Below, piece after piece: positions 33,372 to 41,606 of a DNA stretch of 64,000 nt. The stretch is from Spongiactinospora rosea (GTDB lineage Bacteria; Actinomycetota; Actinomycetes; Streptosporangiales; Streptosporangiaceae), in contig NZ_QMEY01000027.1 in NCBI RefSeq assembly GCF_003315795.1, forward strand, positions 60,423-124,422, given 5' to 3'. The notes under the pieces were generated by a model. That model did no database searches, was not told where the DNA came from, and saw only the letters and a program-made list of their open reading frames with translations. Numbering within the stretch: the first letter of the stretch is position 1; every line of letters begins with the position of its first letter. The translations under genes were made by a program, and so were the position numbers.

Positions 33372-34040
33372 TCACGGCAGCCGGGGCACGGTCAGCACCC
33401 GTCCCGGCCGCAGGTCGCGTGGATCGGTGATGCCGTTGGCGCGGGCCAGCTCCCGCCAGGCGTCCGGCCTGCGGTACACCGCCGCCGAGATCCCGGCCAG
33501 CGTGTCGCCACGGCGTACGACGTAGCTCTTCTCCACCGTCGGCGAGGACCGCGGCGGGTCGTTGACCTGCTGGGCGGCCGGGCGGAACTCCTTGAGCGTG
33601 ATGTCGAGCTGCGCCCGCAGCGGTACGCCGTCCTTGCCGAACAGCACGTAGTTGACGTCCAGCTTCTCCAGCACGCCGGTGAACACGGCCTCGTCCCAGA
33701 CGAACCGCACGACCGGCGGCGCGTGCTCCCGGCTGTCGGGCCGCATCAGCTTGCGGACGGCGTCGACGTAGGCGGTCCGGACGTTCTCCAGCGTGTCGGA
33801 GGTGTCCACCAGGGCCTGCACGGACAGCGTCTCGCTGCCGCCCCGGACGTACTGGATGGGCGGCGTCTCCAGGCCCGGGATGGTGATCTCGGCGAAGGTG
33901 TTGGTCTTGCTCAGCTTGTAGTCGGTCGGATTGAACCGCAGCGGGATGCGCCGGCTCCGCTCCTCGGCGATCACCGGCCGGATGATCTCCAGGCGGGCCA
34001 GCGCGCCCTGGCCCGCGAAGGACACGGGGGTGACGCTCAC
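33372..34040 (-). CDS. LysM-domain baseplate hub protein (Pvc7-like)
   Basis: 222 aa from GTG 34040, overlapping the upstream stop. N-terminal gp53/Pvc7-like part (IPLRFNPTDYKLSKTNTFAEITIPGLETPPIQYVRGGSETLSVQALVDTSDTLENV) and a C-terminal LysM module, SYVVRRGDTLAGISAAVYRRPDAWRELARANGITDPRDLRPGRVLTVP. In phage and eCIS this small protein sits at the hub-tube interface; the LysM is structural rather than proved to bind peptidoglycan. Confidence 0.92.
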   Translation of the reverse strand: MSVTPVSFAGQGALARLEIIRPVIAEERSRRIPLRFNPTDYKLSKTNTFAEITIPGLETPPIQYVRGGSETLSVQALVDTSDTLENVRTAYVDAVRKLMRPDSREHAPPVVRFVWDEAVFTGVLEKLDVNYVLFGKDGVPLRAQLDITLKEFRPAAQQVNDPPRSSPTVEKSYVVRRGDTLAGISAAVYRRPDAWRELARANGITDPRDLRPGRVLTVPRLP

Positions 34041-34225
34041 CGGTGGTCCTCCATGTCACCGAGCCGCCGCTCGCTGTCGGAGTGCTTCTGGCGGGCGCAC
34101 TCCTGCTCGTACAGCCGCGCCCACGCCTGGATGTGCTTGTTGAACAGCCGGGTGAACACGGCCCCGTCGTCGCCGTCCACCTGCAACCGCACCTCAAGGT
34201 TGTGGATGATCAGGTTCTTGGGCAC
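34037..34225 (-). CDS. Small eCIS protein (Pvc6-like), 62 aa
   Basis: Starts at GTG 34225 (VPKNLIIHNLEVRLQVDGDDGAVFTRLFNKHIQ) with an AGGAGAG ribosome site 4 nt upstream, and ends at 34037 overlapping the LysM gene. Residues ~1-45 carry the short conserved 'N-x-x-I-H-N-L-E-V-R-L-x-V' pattern of the tiny proteins found between tube and LysM hub in eCIS; a charged helical tail follows. Probably a baseplate/tube connector. Confidence 0.78.
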   Translation of the reverse strand: MPKNLIIHNLEVRLQVDGDDGAVFTRLFNKHIQAWARLYEQECARQKHSDSERRLGDMEDHR

Positions 34226-34233
34226 TGTCTCTC

Positions 34234-34734
34234 CTACAGGACGTTGGTCAGGCCCTCGTGGGCGATCTCCAGGGATTCGATGGCCACCGCGTTCTGCTCC
34301 GCGTGCAGGTCGGGGCCGCTCCACTTGGCCGCGAGCCCGCCGTGGAAGGCCCAGGCCATCGCCGGGCGGCCGGACGCGTCCAGCACGATCACCGCGCCGT
34401 CGCGGCGCGCGCCGAGCGAGTCGGCCAGGCCCGTCTGGTACCACGACCACAGCAGCCGGTCGCGGACCACGCCGCGCTTGAGCGTGATCCGGTTCCACGA
34501 GTGCCGCAGCGGGAGCTGGCGCACCGAGTCGTTGCGCCCGCCCTCGGCGTAGTTGACCACCTCCAGTTGCGCGCCCAGCCCGGTGACCTCCTGGAACGCC
34601 CCCGCCGCGACCAGCGGCAGCAGCAGCGCCTGGGCGGGCGGCAGGTAGGCGTCGCCCGGGTCGAGGGTGACGATGAACCGGTACTTGGGCAGCGGCTCGG
34701 CCGGGTCGAGCAGCCGGTCGGCGGGCGTGGTCAC
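34234..34734 (-). CDS. Tail tube-like protein 2
   Basis: 166 aa from GTG 34734, overlapping the second sheath gene. Phage T4 gp19/Pvc1-type fold: LPKYRFIVTLDPGDAYLPP, AFQEVTGLGAQLEVVNYAEGGRNDSVRQLPLRHSWNRITLKRGVV, and a closing VAIESLEIAHEGL. It probably forms the tube initiator or baseplate-proximal ring, since the bulk tube is expected from the better conserved gene at 36217. Confidence 0.87.
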   Translation of the reverse strand: MTTPADRLLDPAEPLPKYRFIVTLDPGDAYLPPAQALLLPLVAAGAFQEVTGLGAQLEVVNYAEGGRNDSVRQLPLRHSWNRITLKRGVVRDRLLWSWYQTGLADSLGARRDGAVIVLDASGRPAMAWAFHGGLAAKWSGPDLHAEQNAVAIESLEIAHEGLTNVL

Positions 34735-36206
34735 GTCTCGATCACCTCCAGGCCGCGGTCCTGGCCGAGCACCAGGCGCAGCCGGACGAACTCCATCGGC
34801 ACGGCGGGCGCGACCTCGACCTCGCACACCAGCAGGCCGGGGTCCTGTTCGGGCGGGTTGTTGGTGTCGTCGCAGACCACCCGGAACGCCTGCTCCGGCC
34901 GGGCCCCGGCGAGCGCGCCGGTCCTGAACGTCTCCAGCAGCACCGAGGTGATCGCGCGGACCAGGGTGAGCCGCAGTTCCGGCGTGTTCACGTCGAACAC
35001 CAGCGGCCCGGCGACCCGCCGGATCGACCGGACCAGCAGGTGGACCAGCCGGCGGTGCGCGACGTAGCGGCGGCGGGGGTCGGCGGCGAGCGTACGCCCG
35101 CCCCAGACCACCAGGCCGCGGCCCCGCATGCACCGGACCAGATCCACGTTCTCCTCGAACAGGCGGACCTGCTGCGGTTCGGGGTATTCGACGTCCAGGT
35201 CCACCGCGTCCAGCAGGGTCGCGTTGGCGGGGGTGTGGTGCGCGCCGCGCTCGCCGTCCAGCCGGGCGACCAGCCCGGCGACGTGCCCGCCGGCGGGGAC
35301 GGTCCGCAGCCCTGTCGCCAGGGGGTCCGGAGCGCGCAGCGGCGGGTGGTACACGGCGGCGGCGGACAGCAGCGCGTCATCGCCCAGGTCGCGCAGCGAG
35401 CGCACCCACGTCAGCACGTCGTCCGCCGTCGATCGCGTCGGCGGCACGTCCAGCAGGACCAGCCGGTCCAGCAGGGGAGCGCACGTCGTGAGCAGGGCGA
35501 GCACGAGTTCGGTGTGATCGTCGCCGCGCAGGTCGCCGCCCAGGTCCGGGAGCGCGACCAGGGCCGGTTCCGGGAGTTCGGCCTGCGCCGACACCGCCGC
35601 GACGTACTGGGCGCGCGCGGGCGGGGCGTCCGTGCCGCCGGTGAGCGTCAGGTCCCACGACCGGGAGATCGCGCCGCCCGGCGGGATCGGCCCGCCGGGC
35701 TCCCCGGGGGTCAGCCGGATCAGCCGGGACGCGGCCAGCCGGTCGCCCAGCTCGCCGGGCGCGAGCCCGGCGAACGTCTCCGGCGGCTCGCCGGGCACAC
35801 GGACCCGCACGGTCACGGCGGGCGGCCCGGCGATGCTGCTGGCCTGGTACCGGATCGCCACCCGGCCGCCGTTCGCCCAGCTTCCCGGGCTGGTCGCGGT
35901 GATCCGGTACCCGTTCGACCATTCCGCGTCCGCCGTGCCGGCCGGCCCGGACACCCGAAGCGCCCACGCGGTGCGCCCGCCGTTCTCGAAGAACCCGCGC
36001 AGCGCGTACGGCATGGCCGCCGAGCCGTCCGGCGGCCCGAACACGGCGGTGACGTCGCTTCGGCTCTCCACCCGCACAGGGGTGCCGACCGGGCCGCGCC
36101 GGGCGCGGCCGATGAACGCCGCCACGTCCGTGCGCAGCGGCTCGATGCCCGAGCCGCCGGGCACGACGGTGAGGGAGACGCCGGGGAGCGCCGCGCTGGT
36201 GGTCAT
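34731..36206 (-). CDS. Tail sheath-like protein 2 (shorter paralogue)
   Basis: 491 aa from ATG 36206. It shows the sheath pattern: LPGVSLTVVPGG, PYALRGFFENGGRTAWALRVSG, then HVAGLVARLDGERGAHHTPAN and a C-terminal WGGRTLAAD...VFDVNTPELRLTLVRAITSVLLETFRTGALAGARPEQAFRVVCDDTNNP. It is about 260 residues shorter than the main sheath at 36697, lacking part of the exposed middle domain. Likely a special sheath ring, probably at the baseplate or cap. Confidence 0.9.
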   Translation of the reverse strand: MTTSAALPGVSLTVVPGGSGIEPLRTDVAAFIGRARRGPVGTPVRVESRSDVTAVFGPPDGSAAMPYALRGFFENGGRTAWALRVSGPAGTADAEWSNGYRITATSPGSWANGGRVAIRYQASSIAGPPAVTVRVRVPGEPPETFAGLAPGELGDRLAASRLIRLTPGEPGGPIPPGGAISRSWDLTLTGGTDAPPARAQYVAAVSAQAELPEPALVALPDLGGDLRGDDHTELVLALLTTCAPLLDRLVLLDVPPTRSTADDVLTWVRSLRDLGDDALLSAAAVYHPPLRAPDPLATGLRTVPAGGHVAGLVARLDGERGAHHTPANATLLDAVDLDVEYPEPQQVRLFEENVDLVRCMRGRGLVVWGGRTLAADPRRRYVAHRRLVHLLVRSIRRVAGPLVFDVNTPELRLTLVRAITSVLLETFRTGALAGARPEQAFRVVCDDTNNPPEQDPGLLVCEVEVAPAVPMEFVRLRLVLGQDRGLEVIET

Positions 36207-36216
36207 CTCGGCCGGC

Positions 36217-36675
36217 TCATGCGTCGATCAGCAGGCTCTCGACCGCCAGCACGAGCGTCTCCATGGCGATCTCGTTCTTGGTGGCGTTGAACGACGGGCC
36301 GGTGTACTTCGTCGGCCAGGCCCGGTCGAAGTTCCAGCGCATGACCTCCTGGCGGTTCTCGTCCAGCATCACGATCGAGCCGGACGTGCGGCGCACCCGG
36401 CCGTTCAGCGCCTCGTTGATCCAGTTCCAGAACCCGACGTGGCCGGTGACGCCCCGCTTGAACGTCAGCGCGCTCGGGAACTTCTTCAGCCCCACGAGCT
36501 TGCGCACGGTGATGTCCTCGCTGCCGGTGCGGTACTCGATCACCGGCAGCTCCACGTCCAGGCCGCTGGCCTCGGTGAAGGACCCGCTCACCGCGACGCC
36601 GTCATCGCTGACGTTGGTCACGATGACCAGGAAGTTATATGCGGCATACGGGTCTTCCCGCGTCACAGGTGGCAT
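36217..36675 (-). CDS. Tail tube protein 1 (gp19/Pvc1-like)
   Basis: 152 aa from ATG 36675. Standard inner tube sequence: DPYAAYNFLVIVTN, GSFTEASGLDVELPVIEYRTGSEDITVRKLVGLKKFPSALTFKRGV, FWNWINEALNG and a final KNEIAMETLVLAVESLLID. Length is normal. It follows the main sheath gene by 21 bp, the usual tail sheath-tube pairing, and is expected to form most of the tube. Confidence 0.95.
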   Translation of the reverse strand: MPPVTREDPYAAYNFLVIVTNVSDDGVAVSGSFTEASGLDVELPVIEYRTGSEDITVRKLVGLKKFPSALTFKRGVTGHVGFWNWINEALNGRVRRTSGSIVMLDENRQEVMRWNFDRAWPTKYTGPSFNATKNEIAMETLVLAVESLLIDA

Positions 36676-36696
36676 GTCCGCCGCCTCTCAATCGAT

Positions 36697-38946
36697 TCAG
36701 GCGAGCTGGGGCTCGCGGGTCGTCTGCTGGATCCGGAAGATCACGAACTCCGCCGGGAAGACGGGCGCGACGCCGATCACGCAGATGAGCCGGCCGTTCG
36801 CGATGTCGTCGTCGGTCATCGTGGAGCGGTCGCAGGTGACGAAGAACGCCTCGTTCGCGGTCGCCCCGGCGAGCGCGCCGCTGCGCCACACGGTGGTCAG
36901 GAAGTTCGTGATGGTCTGCCGGACCAGCGCCCACAGCGACTCGTCGTTCGGCTCGAACACGACCCACTGGGTGCCCTCGTCGATCGACTCCTCCAGGAAC
37001 AGGAAGAGCCGCCGGACGTTGACGTACTTCCAGGTGGTGTCGGAGGACAGCGTCCGCGCGCCCCACACCCGGTGGCCGAGGCCGGGGAAGAAGCGCAGCG
37101 CGTTGATCCCCTTGGGGTTGAGGATGTCCTGCTGGCGCTTGGTGATGTCCTGGGCGATGCCGTCGGTGAGCCGGATGCCGCGGATGACCACGTTCGCGGG
37201 GGCCTTGTGGACGCCGCGCTCGTTGTCCACGCGGGCGTAGATCCCGGCCAGGTGCCCGGACGGCGGTACCTCCACGAACCGGTTCGCCGACGGGTCGTTG
37301 ACGACCAGCCAGGGGTAGTACAGCGCGGCGTACCTGGTGTCGAACGGCTCGCGGAACGCCTGGATGCGTTCCATGTCCAGCCCGTCCTGCGGGTCCAGGA
37401 TGGCGAACCGGTCCTTGAGCTGTTCGCAGTGGGTGACCAGCGCCGACTCGACCGTGCCCGACCAGACGCCGGGCACCGCGCAGATCGCCACCTCGTCGAT
37501 GTCCTCCAGCGCCACGATCCCGGTGCGCCTGCCGCTGCCGCCGTCGGTGCCGACGAAGTCCGCGACGCTCAGCGTGCCGTGGCCGTCGGACCCGCCGTCC
37601 AGCGGCAGCGCGGTGCCGCGCGCCGGGGTGGGGAAGCGGGTGAGGTCGTCGAGCGCGCCTCTGACGGTGACCCGGGCCAGTTGGGAACGGCCCGCCAGGG
37701 CGGCCGTCACGCTGGACGGGCCGTCGCCGCTGAGCCGCAGATTGCCGAAGCTCTCGGTGACCGAGCCGCCGCCCGGGTCGTCGAAGGCGGTGTCCACCCT
37801 GCCCTCGATCAGGTAGAGGCGGTCGCTCTCGAAGACGTCGGCGGGGGTCTCGGCGGTGAAGGTGACCTCGTCGCCGGTGATCGACCGGACGTACAGGGTG
37901 GTCAGCCGCCCGCCGGTGTCGAGCTGGGCGACCGCGCCGGTGTAGAGCCGGTTGACCGCGGCGATCCGCAGCCGCGCGGTCGCGCCCGCCGGGTTGGCCC
38001 GGCGCACCCGGCGTACCGGCTCGCCGGTGGACCAGGCGGGGTGCTCGGCGTCGCCGAGGGTCAGCGTCACCGGGCCACTGCCCGGCCGCTCCACCGCCGT
38101 GACCTCGTACCGGGCGTTGTCGATCACGATCCAGAACGGCGTGGCGAGGCCGTCGGGGACGGCGTTCACCTGGACGGCCGGGCTGTCGGGGTCGGCGGGC
38201 GCGGCCAGTTGGGTGACGAACAGCTCGCCCTCGTCCGGGTCGGGCAGTACCTGGAGGGTCGCGCCCACCATCGGCGAGACCCGCACCCGCACGCCCCGCC
38301 CCCAGGTGCCGGGGCTGGCCGCGGCGAACTCCAGCGTCGCGTCCGCGGTACGCGCGCCGACCTGCACATAGTCGCCGCGCGAGACCTTCACCTCCGCCGC
38401 CAGCCGGGCGCTGAGCACGACCCGGCCGGTGGCCGCGTCGTAGCCGGTGATGGTCGCGGCGCTGATCTCCACGTCGTCGCCGCCGCGTACCACGCTGATG
38501 GCGTCGTCGCCGCGGAAGCCGATCAGGTGGGCCAGCTCCAGCGTGGTCGCGCCGGCGGGCGCGTCGCGGGTGATCGGGCTGACCAGCCCGCGCCCGAACG
38601 TCCCGGTGGCCGGCCGCGCGTCCGCGCTCACGACCCGCTTGACGTACAGGCGCTGCCCGCCGTTGTCGAAGAACCCCTTGACGGCCAGCGGGAACAGCCA
38701 CCACCGGCCGCCCTCGGCCGGGTCGCGGGCCCACGCGTCGCGCACGGTCGGGTCCGGCTCGGGCAGGAAGCCGCCGAACGTGGTCTGGAACTCCAGGAAG
38801 TTGGTGACCAGCTTGGGCTTGCCGGTCGTCGGGCCGCGCTGGGTGACCCCCACCATGCCCGCCGTACTGGTGCTCACCCCCGCGATCGGCCGCGGTCCCG
38901 CGTCTACCTCCTCGATGTAGACGCCGGGGCTCAGATACTCGGGCAT
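36697..38946 (-). CDS. Tail sheath protein 1 (main contractile sheath)
   Basis: 749 aa from ATG 38946. It opens with the canonical MPEYLSPGVYIEEVDAGPRPIAGVSTSTAGMVG, continues with LAVKGFFDNGGQRLYVKRVV, and ends with the C-terminal contraction domain (VWGARTLSSDTTWKYVNVRRLFLFLEESIDEGTQWVVFEPNDESLWALVRQTITNFLTTVWRSGALAGATANEAFFVTCDRSTMT). The middle (~150-450) is a long beta-rich insertion that is variable among eCIS and lies on the outside of the particle. It provides the contraction energy. Confidence 0.95.
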   Translation of the reverse strand: MPEYLSPGVYIEEVDAGPRPIAGVSTSTAGMVGVTQRGPTTGKPKLVTNFLEFQTTFGGFLPEPDPTVRDAWARDPAEGGRWWLFPLAVKGFFDNGGQRLYVKRVVSADARPATGTFGRGLVSPITRDAPAGATTLELAHLIGFRGDDAISVVRGGDDVEISAATITGYDAATGRVVLSARLAAEVKVSRGDYVQVGARTADATLEFAAASPGTWGRGVRVRVSPMVGATLQVLPDPDEGELFVTQLAAPADPDSPAVQVNAVPDGLATPFWIVIDNARYEVTAVERPGSGPVTLTLGDAEHPAWSTGEPVRRVRRANPAGATARLRIAAVNRLYTGAVAQLDTGGRLTTLYVRSITGDEVTFTAETPADVFESDRLYLIEGRVDTAFDDPGGGSVTESFGNLRLSGDGPSSVTAALAGRSQLARVTVRGALDDLTRFPTPARGTALPLDGGSDGHGTLSVADFVGTDGGSGRRTGIVALEDIDEVAICAVPGVWSGTVESALVTHCEQLKDRFAILDPQDGLDMERIQAFREPFDTRYAALYYPWLVVNDPSANRFVEVPPSGHLAGIYARVDNERGVHKAPANVVIRGIRLTDGIAQDITKRQQDILNPKGINALRFFPGLGHRVWGARTLSSDTTWKYVNVRRLFLFLEESIDEGTQWVVFEPNDESLWALVRQTITNFLTTVWRSGALAGATANEAFFVTCDRSTMTDDDIANGRLICVIGVAPVFPAEFVIFRIQQTTREPQLA

Positions 38947-38965
38947 GGCTCTGGCTCCTTCGCTC

Positions 38966-39712
38966 TCACTGCTCGCGCTGACGGTCCGGCCCGGCGACCT
39001 CGATCACGTGCCGGCGGTCGCGTCCGGCAGGCAGCCGGACGTCCAGTGACCCGGTGCGGCCCGGCCGCTCCGTGGCCTGGAGGTGGAACACCTGCTGGGC
39101 GGGCGGCCCGGGCACCCGCTCGCCCTCCCACCGCAGGGCGAGGCGGAACGCGCCGCGCGGGTCGGTCAGGGTGCGCTCGTGCCAGGCCGCCAGGTCCGGG
39201 GTCGTCGTGCCGCGCGCCTCGACCAGCGCGTTCGCCACCGGAGTTCCGGTGCCCGCGGCCCGCACCACGCCGTACACCGTGCGGACGCCCGGCCCGTACG
39301 GGAACGCGACGCTCGGCAGCAGCCGGACCAGCCGCGGTTCGCTGAGCACCGCGGGCGGCCGGGTGTCGTCGTAGGGATGGGCGACGAACTCGACCCCGCC
39401 CAGCGCCGCGTCGAACGGCTCGCCGTCGGCCGGGTACAGCGCCTGGTACCCGACGGCCTCGAACCGCACCCGGTAGCGCTCCGGGCGGGCGTCCGGCCCG
39501 GCCCGCCTGCCCAGCTCCGGGTAGGCGATGGCGGCGCTCGGGGTGCGGATCGCCTGCGTGTCCTGCGGTTCCCAGGCGTCGCGGTCCGGGTCGTACCGGT
39601 CCAGCCCGGTCGCCACCCCGGCCGTCTGGACCCGCCGGGCGAAGTCGTCGAAAGGCACGAACCACGCCGCGCTGTACAGCACCGACGTCTCGACAGGAAA
39701 GTATCGGGTCAT
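38966..39712 (-). CDS. eCIS-associated beta-rich protein between cap and sheath genes
   Basis: 248 aa from ATG 39712, overlapping the cap gene stop by ATGA. The N-terminal part (RYFPVETSVLYSAAWFVPFDDFARRVQ) has no named family; the second half holds a carboxypeptidase-regulatory/Ig-like fold (GVVRAAGTGTPVANALVEARGTT...DPRGAFRLALRWEG). Proteins at this position occur in actinobacterial eCIS operons. It may be a sheath/cap accessory or surface decoration protein; not determinable further. Confidence 0.65.
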   Translation of the reverse strand: MTRYFPVETSVLYSAAWFVPFDDFARRVQTAGVATGLDRYDPDRDAWEPQDTQAIRTPSAAIAYPELGRRAGPDARPERYRVRFEAVGYQALYPADGEPFDAALGGVEFVAHPYDDTRPPAVLSEPRLVRLLPSVAFPYGPGVRTVYGVVRAAGTGTPVANALVEARGTTTPDLAAWHERTLTDPRGAFRLALRWEGERVPGPPAQQVFHLQATERPGRTGSLDVRLPAGRDRRHVIEVAGPDRQREQ

Positions 39713-40284
39713 GGCAGCGGCGTCCCGTTGATCGTGCGGCTGCGCACCAGGTGCAGGTCCGCGACGTCCAGGGAGTCCAGGTTGACGACCCGCACCTCGT
39801 AGTTGAGGGACAGCCGGTACGGCTTCTGGATCGCGTACCAGATCCACGACTTCTGGTCGAGCGTCAGCGGGGTCAGCGTGAACTGCAACGCGTCCGCCGT
39901 CCCCGCCAGGCTGCCGGTCAGCTCCTCCCCGGCCCAGATCGCGTCGTCGTAGAAGACCTGGAGGGCGCGGCCGATCATCTGGTGCTGGGTCTCCTGGTTG
40001 CCGCCCCACGGCGTGATCAGGTACCGCAGCAGCAGCGCCATCGGCGGCTTGCGCGAGGTGGGCGCGGCCGGTGGCAGCGTGCGGACGTGCGGCCGGTTGC
40101 GCGACGTCGGGTCCTCGGCGATCTCGTACAGGAACACGGTGAGCTTGGCCTGATCGACCTGCACCGGCTCGGACAGGTCGTTCAGCTCCGCCGTCACCGG
40201 TCCGGGCCGTACGTCCGCGAGGGCCCGCCGCAACCGGTCCACGATGATCGTCGAAACGTCGGCGACCACCCCGAAGTCACCCAT
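39709..40284 (-). CDS. DUF4255 cap/tail terminator protein (Pvc16-like)
   Basis: 191 aa from ATG 40284 with GGGGGA at a good distance; the first gene of the eCIS operon. Features of the DUF4255/Pvc16 family: VADVSTIIVDRLRRAL at the start, KLTVFLYEIAEDPTSRNRP, PMALLLRYLITPWGG, and WIWYAIQKPYRLSLNYEVRVVNLDS near the end. It caps the distal end of sheath and tube and sets particle length together with the tape-measure protein. Confidence 0.92.
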   Translation of the reverse strand: MGDFGVVADVSTIIVDRLRRALADVRPGPVTAELNDLSEPVQVDQAKLTVFLYEIAEDPTSRNRPHVRTLPPAAPTSRKPPMALLLRYLITPWGGNQETQHQMIGRALQVFYDDAIWAGEELTGSLAGTADALQFTLTPLTLDQKSWIWYAIQKPYRLSLNYEVRVVNLDSLDVADLHLVRSRTINGTPLP

Positions 40285-40473
40285 GTACGTCCCCCTTGGC
40301 ACGCCGGTTCAGGTGGCGTCGGCGTGTGTCCGAACAATGACAGGGGCCGCGTGGCGGGTCCGCCATCCGGCCGTCGCCGTGGCGTGACGGCGGCGTTTCA
40401 CGCGAAGGGCGTTGACGGGCGGGCACATGCGGCGGCGACGCGGCAGTGACAGGGGCGCGCGCATGCTGCTTTC

Positions 40474-40707
40474 GTGGAGCCACCCTTTGCGCAGTCACCC
40501 GAGGAACGCGCCGGCAGCATGGTCCTACGCGCGTGGCTGGAGGGCGGGCGGCCGGACCGCCTGCGGGTGCGCATCCTCTCCTCGATCGGCCCCGACCAGT
40601 CGCCCCCGCTCGCGGCGACCTCTCCGGAGGAGGTTCACGCGGCCGTCCAGAACTGGCTGGAACAGCTGTGGAGCGGTAACGATGACGTTCCGGTGACGCC
40701 GGGTTGA
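40474..40707 (+). CDS. Small conserved actinobacterial hypothetical
   Basis: 77 aa from GTG 40474; ATG 40519 (MVLRAWLEGG) is an alternative start. The core VLRAWLEGGRPDRLRVRILSSIG...TSPEEVHAAVQNWLEQLW matches the small 'RAWxE...LRxRI...WL' proteins common in actinobacteria. No function is known. It lies between the divergent eCIS operon (start 40284) and the BTAD regulator at 40806, so it could be part of the regulatory head of the cluster. Confidence 0.55.
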   Translation: MEPPFAQSPEERAGSMVLRAWLEGGRPDRLRVRILSSIGPDQSPPLAATSPEEVHAAVQNWLEQLWSGNDDVPVTPG

Positions 40708-40805
40708 CGCTGCGGCGTCGGCGGCTACCGTAACGTGCAACGCCTGGTTCGCGAAGTTATCTGTGGGGGCGAATCGAGTCGGTGCGGACGCAGCCTGGGG
40801 GGCCG

Positions 40806-41531
40806 ATGCGCACTGAAATATCGCAGGCCATGACCTTGCGACTGCTCAAGGGTTTCGTGTTGCTGGTGGGAGATCACCGAGTGGCGCTGTCGTCCAGCGC
40901 GCAGCGGCTGCTCGCCTTTCTCGCCTTACAGGACCGGCCGCGTACGCGGACGTACGTGGCCGGGACGCTCTGGCCGGAGGCCACGGCCGCGCGCGCCAAC
41001 GCCAACCTGCGCTCGTCGCTGTGGCGCGCGCTGCGCACCGGGCACCGGGTCATCGAGGCGTCCGCGCACGAGATGGCGCTGGCCACCAACATCAACGTGG
41101 ACATCCACGACGCGGTGACCCGCGCGCACCGGCTGCTCGACAAGTCCAGCCTGTGCGACGACATCCTGGACCGGCGGACCCGCGACGACCTGTCCGCCGA
41201 CCTGCTGCCCGAGTGGTCGGACAACGAGTGGGTGCTGATCGAGCAGGAGCAGTACCACCAGCTCCGGCTGTACGCCCTGGAGGCGATGGCCCGGCGGCTC
41301 ACCGCGGCCGGCCGGCACGGCGAGGCGGTCGCCGCCGCCCTCTCGGCGGTCCGCGCCGAGCCGCTGCGCGAGAGCGCCCACCGCGTCCTCATCGACGCCC
41401 ACCTCGCCGCGGGCAACCGCGCGGCGGCGCAACGCCAGTACGAGCAATGCCGCCGCGTCCTACTCGACGAACTCGGCCTAGAGCCCTCCGACGCCCTCCG
41501 CCACCTCGTACCGCATCCCACCACCCACTGA
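40806..41531 (+). CDS. BTAD-domain transcriptional regulator (SARP-like), probable eCIS regulator
   Basis: 241 aa. ATG 40806 has GGGGGG directly upstream; an earlier GTG at 40782 is less likely. An N-terminal OmpR-type winged helix (VALSSSAQRLLAFLALQDRPRTRTYVAGTLWPEATAARANANLRSSLWRALR) is followed by a bacterial transcriptional activation domain of TPR-like helices (EALAVSALS / AERLRESAHRVLIDAHLAAGNRAAAQRQYEQCRRVLLDELGLEPS region). This is the DnrI/SARP type without ATPase. It is divergent from the eCIS operon, and BTAD regulators often accompany actinobacterial eCIS genes, so it probably activates the operon. Confidence 0.85.
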   Translation: MRTEISQAMTLRLLKGFVLLVGDHRVALSSSAQRLLAFLALQDRPRTRTYVAGTLWPEATAARANANLRSSLWRALRTGHRVIEASAHEMALATNINVDIHDAVTRAHRLLDKSSLCDDILDRRTRDDLSADLLPEWSDNEWVLIEQEQYHQLRLYALEAMARRLTAAGRHGEAVAAALSAVRAEPLRESAHRVLIDAHLAAGNRAAAQRQYEQCRRVLLDELGLEPSDALRHLVPHPTTH

Positions 41532-41606
41532 AAGCGATCATTCCCGTCGGTCCACCCGGATAGGGTTCGTGATCATTTGTCGTGATCCCCTGGAAGGCGG
41601 GCCGCC

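Noticed and set aside
16299..40284. Prophage
   Set aside because: Only tail-like genes plus an AAA+ ATPase and eCIS accessory genes are present; no head, packaging, integration or lysis genes.
40412..40696. Alternative overlapping frames around the small gene at 40474
   Set aside because: Only the 40474 frame gives the recognisable RAWLE...LRVRI...NWLEQLW pattern; the others are Arg/Gly/Ser-rich shadows.
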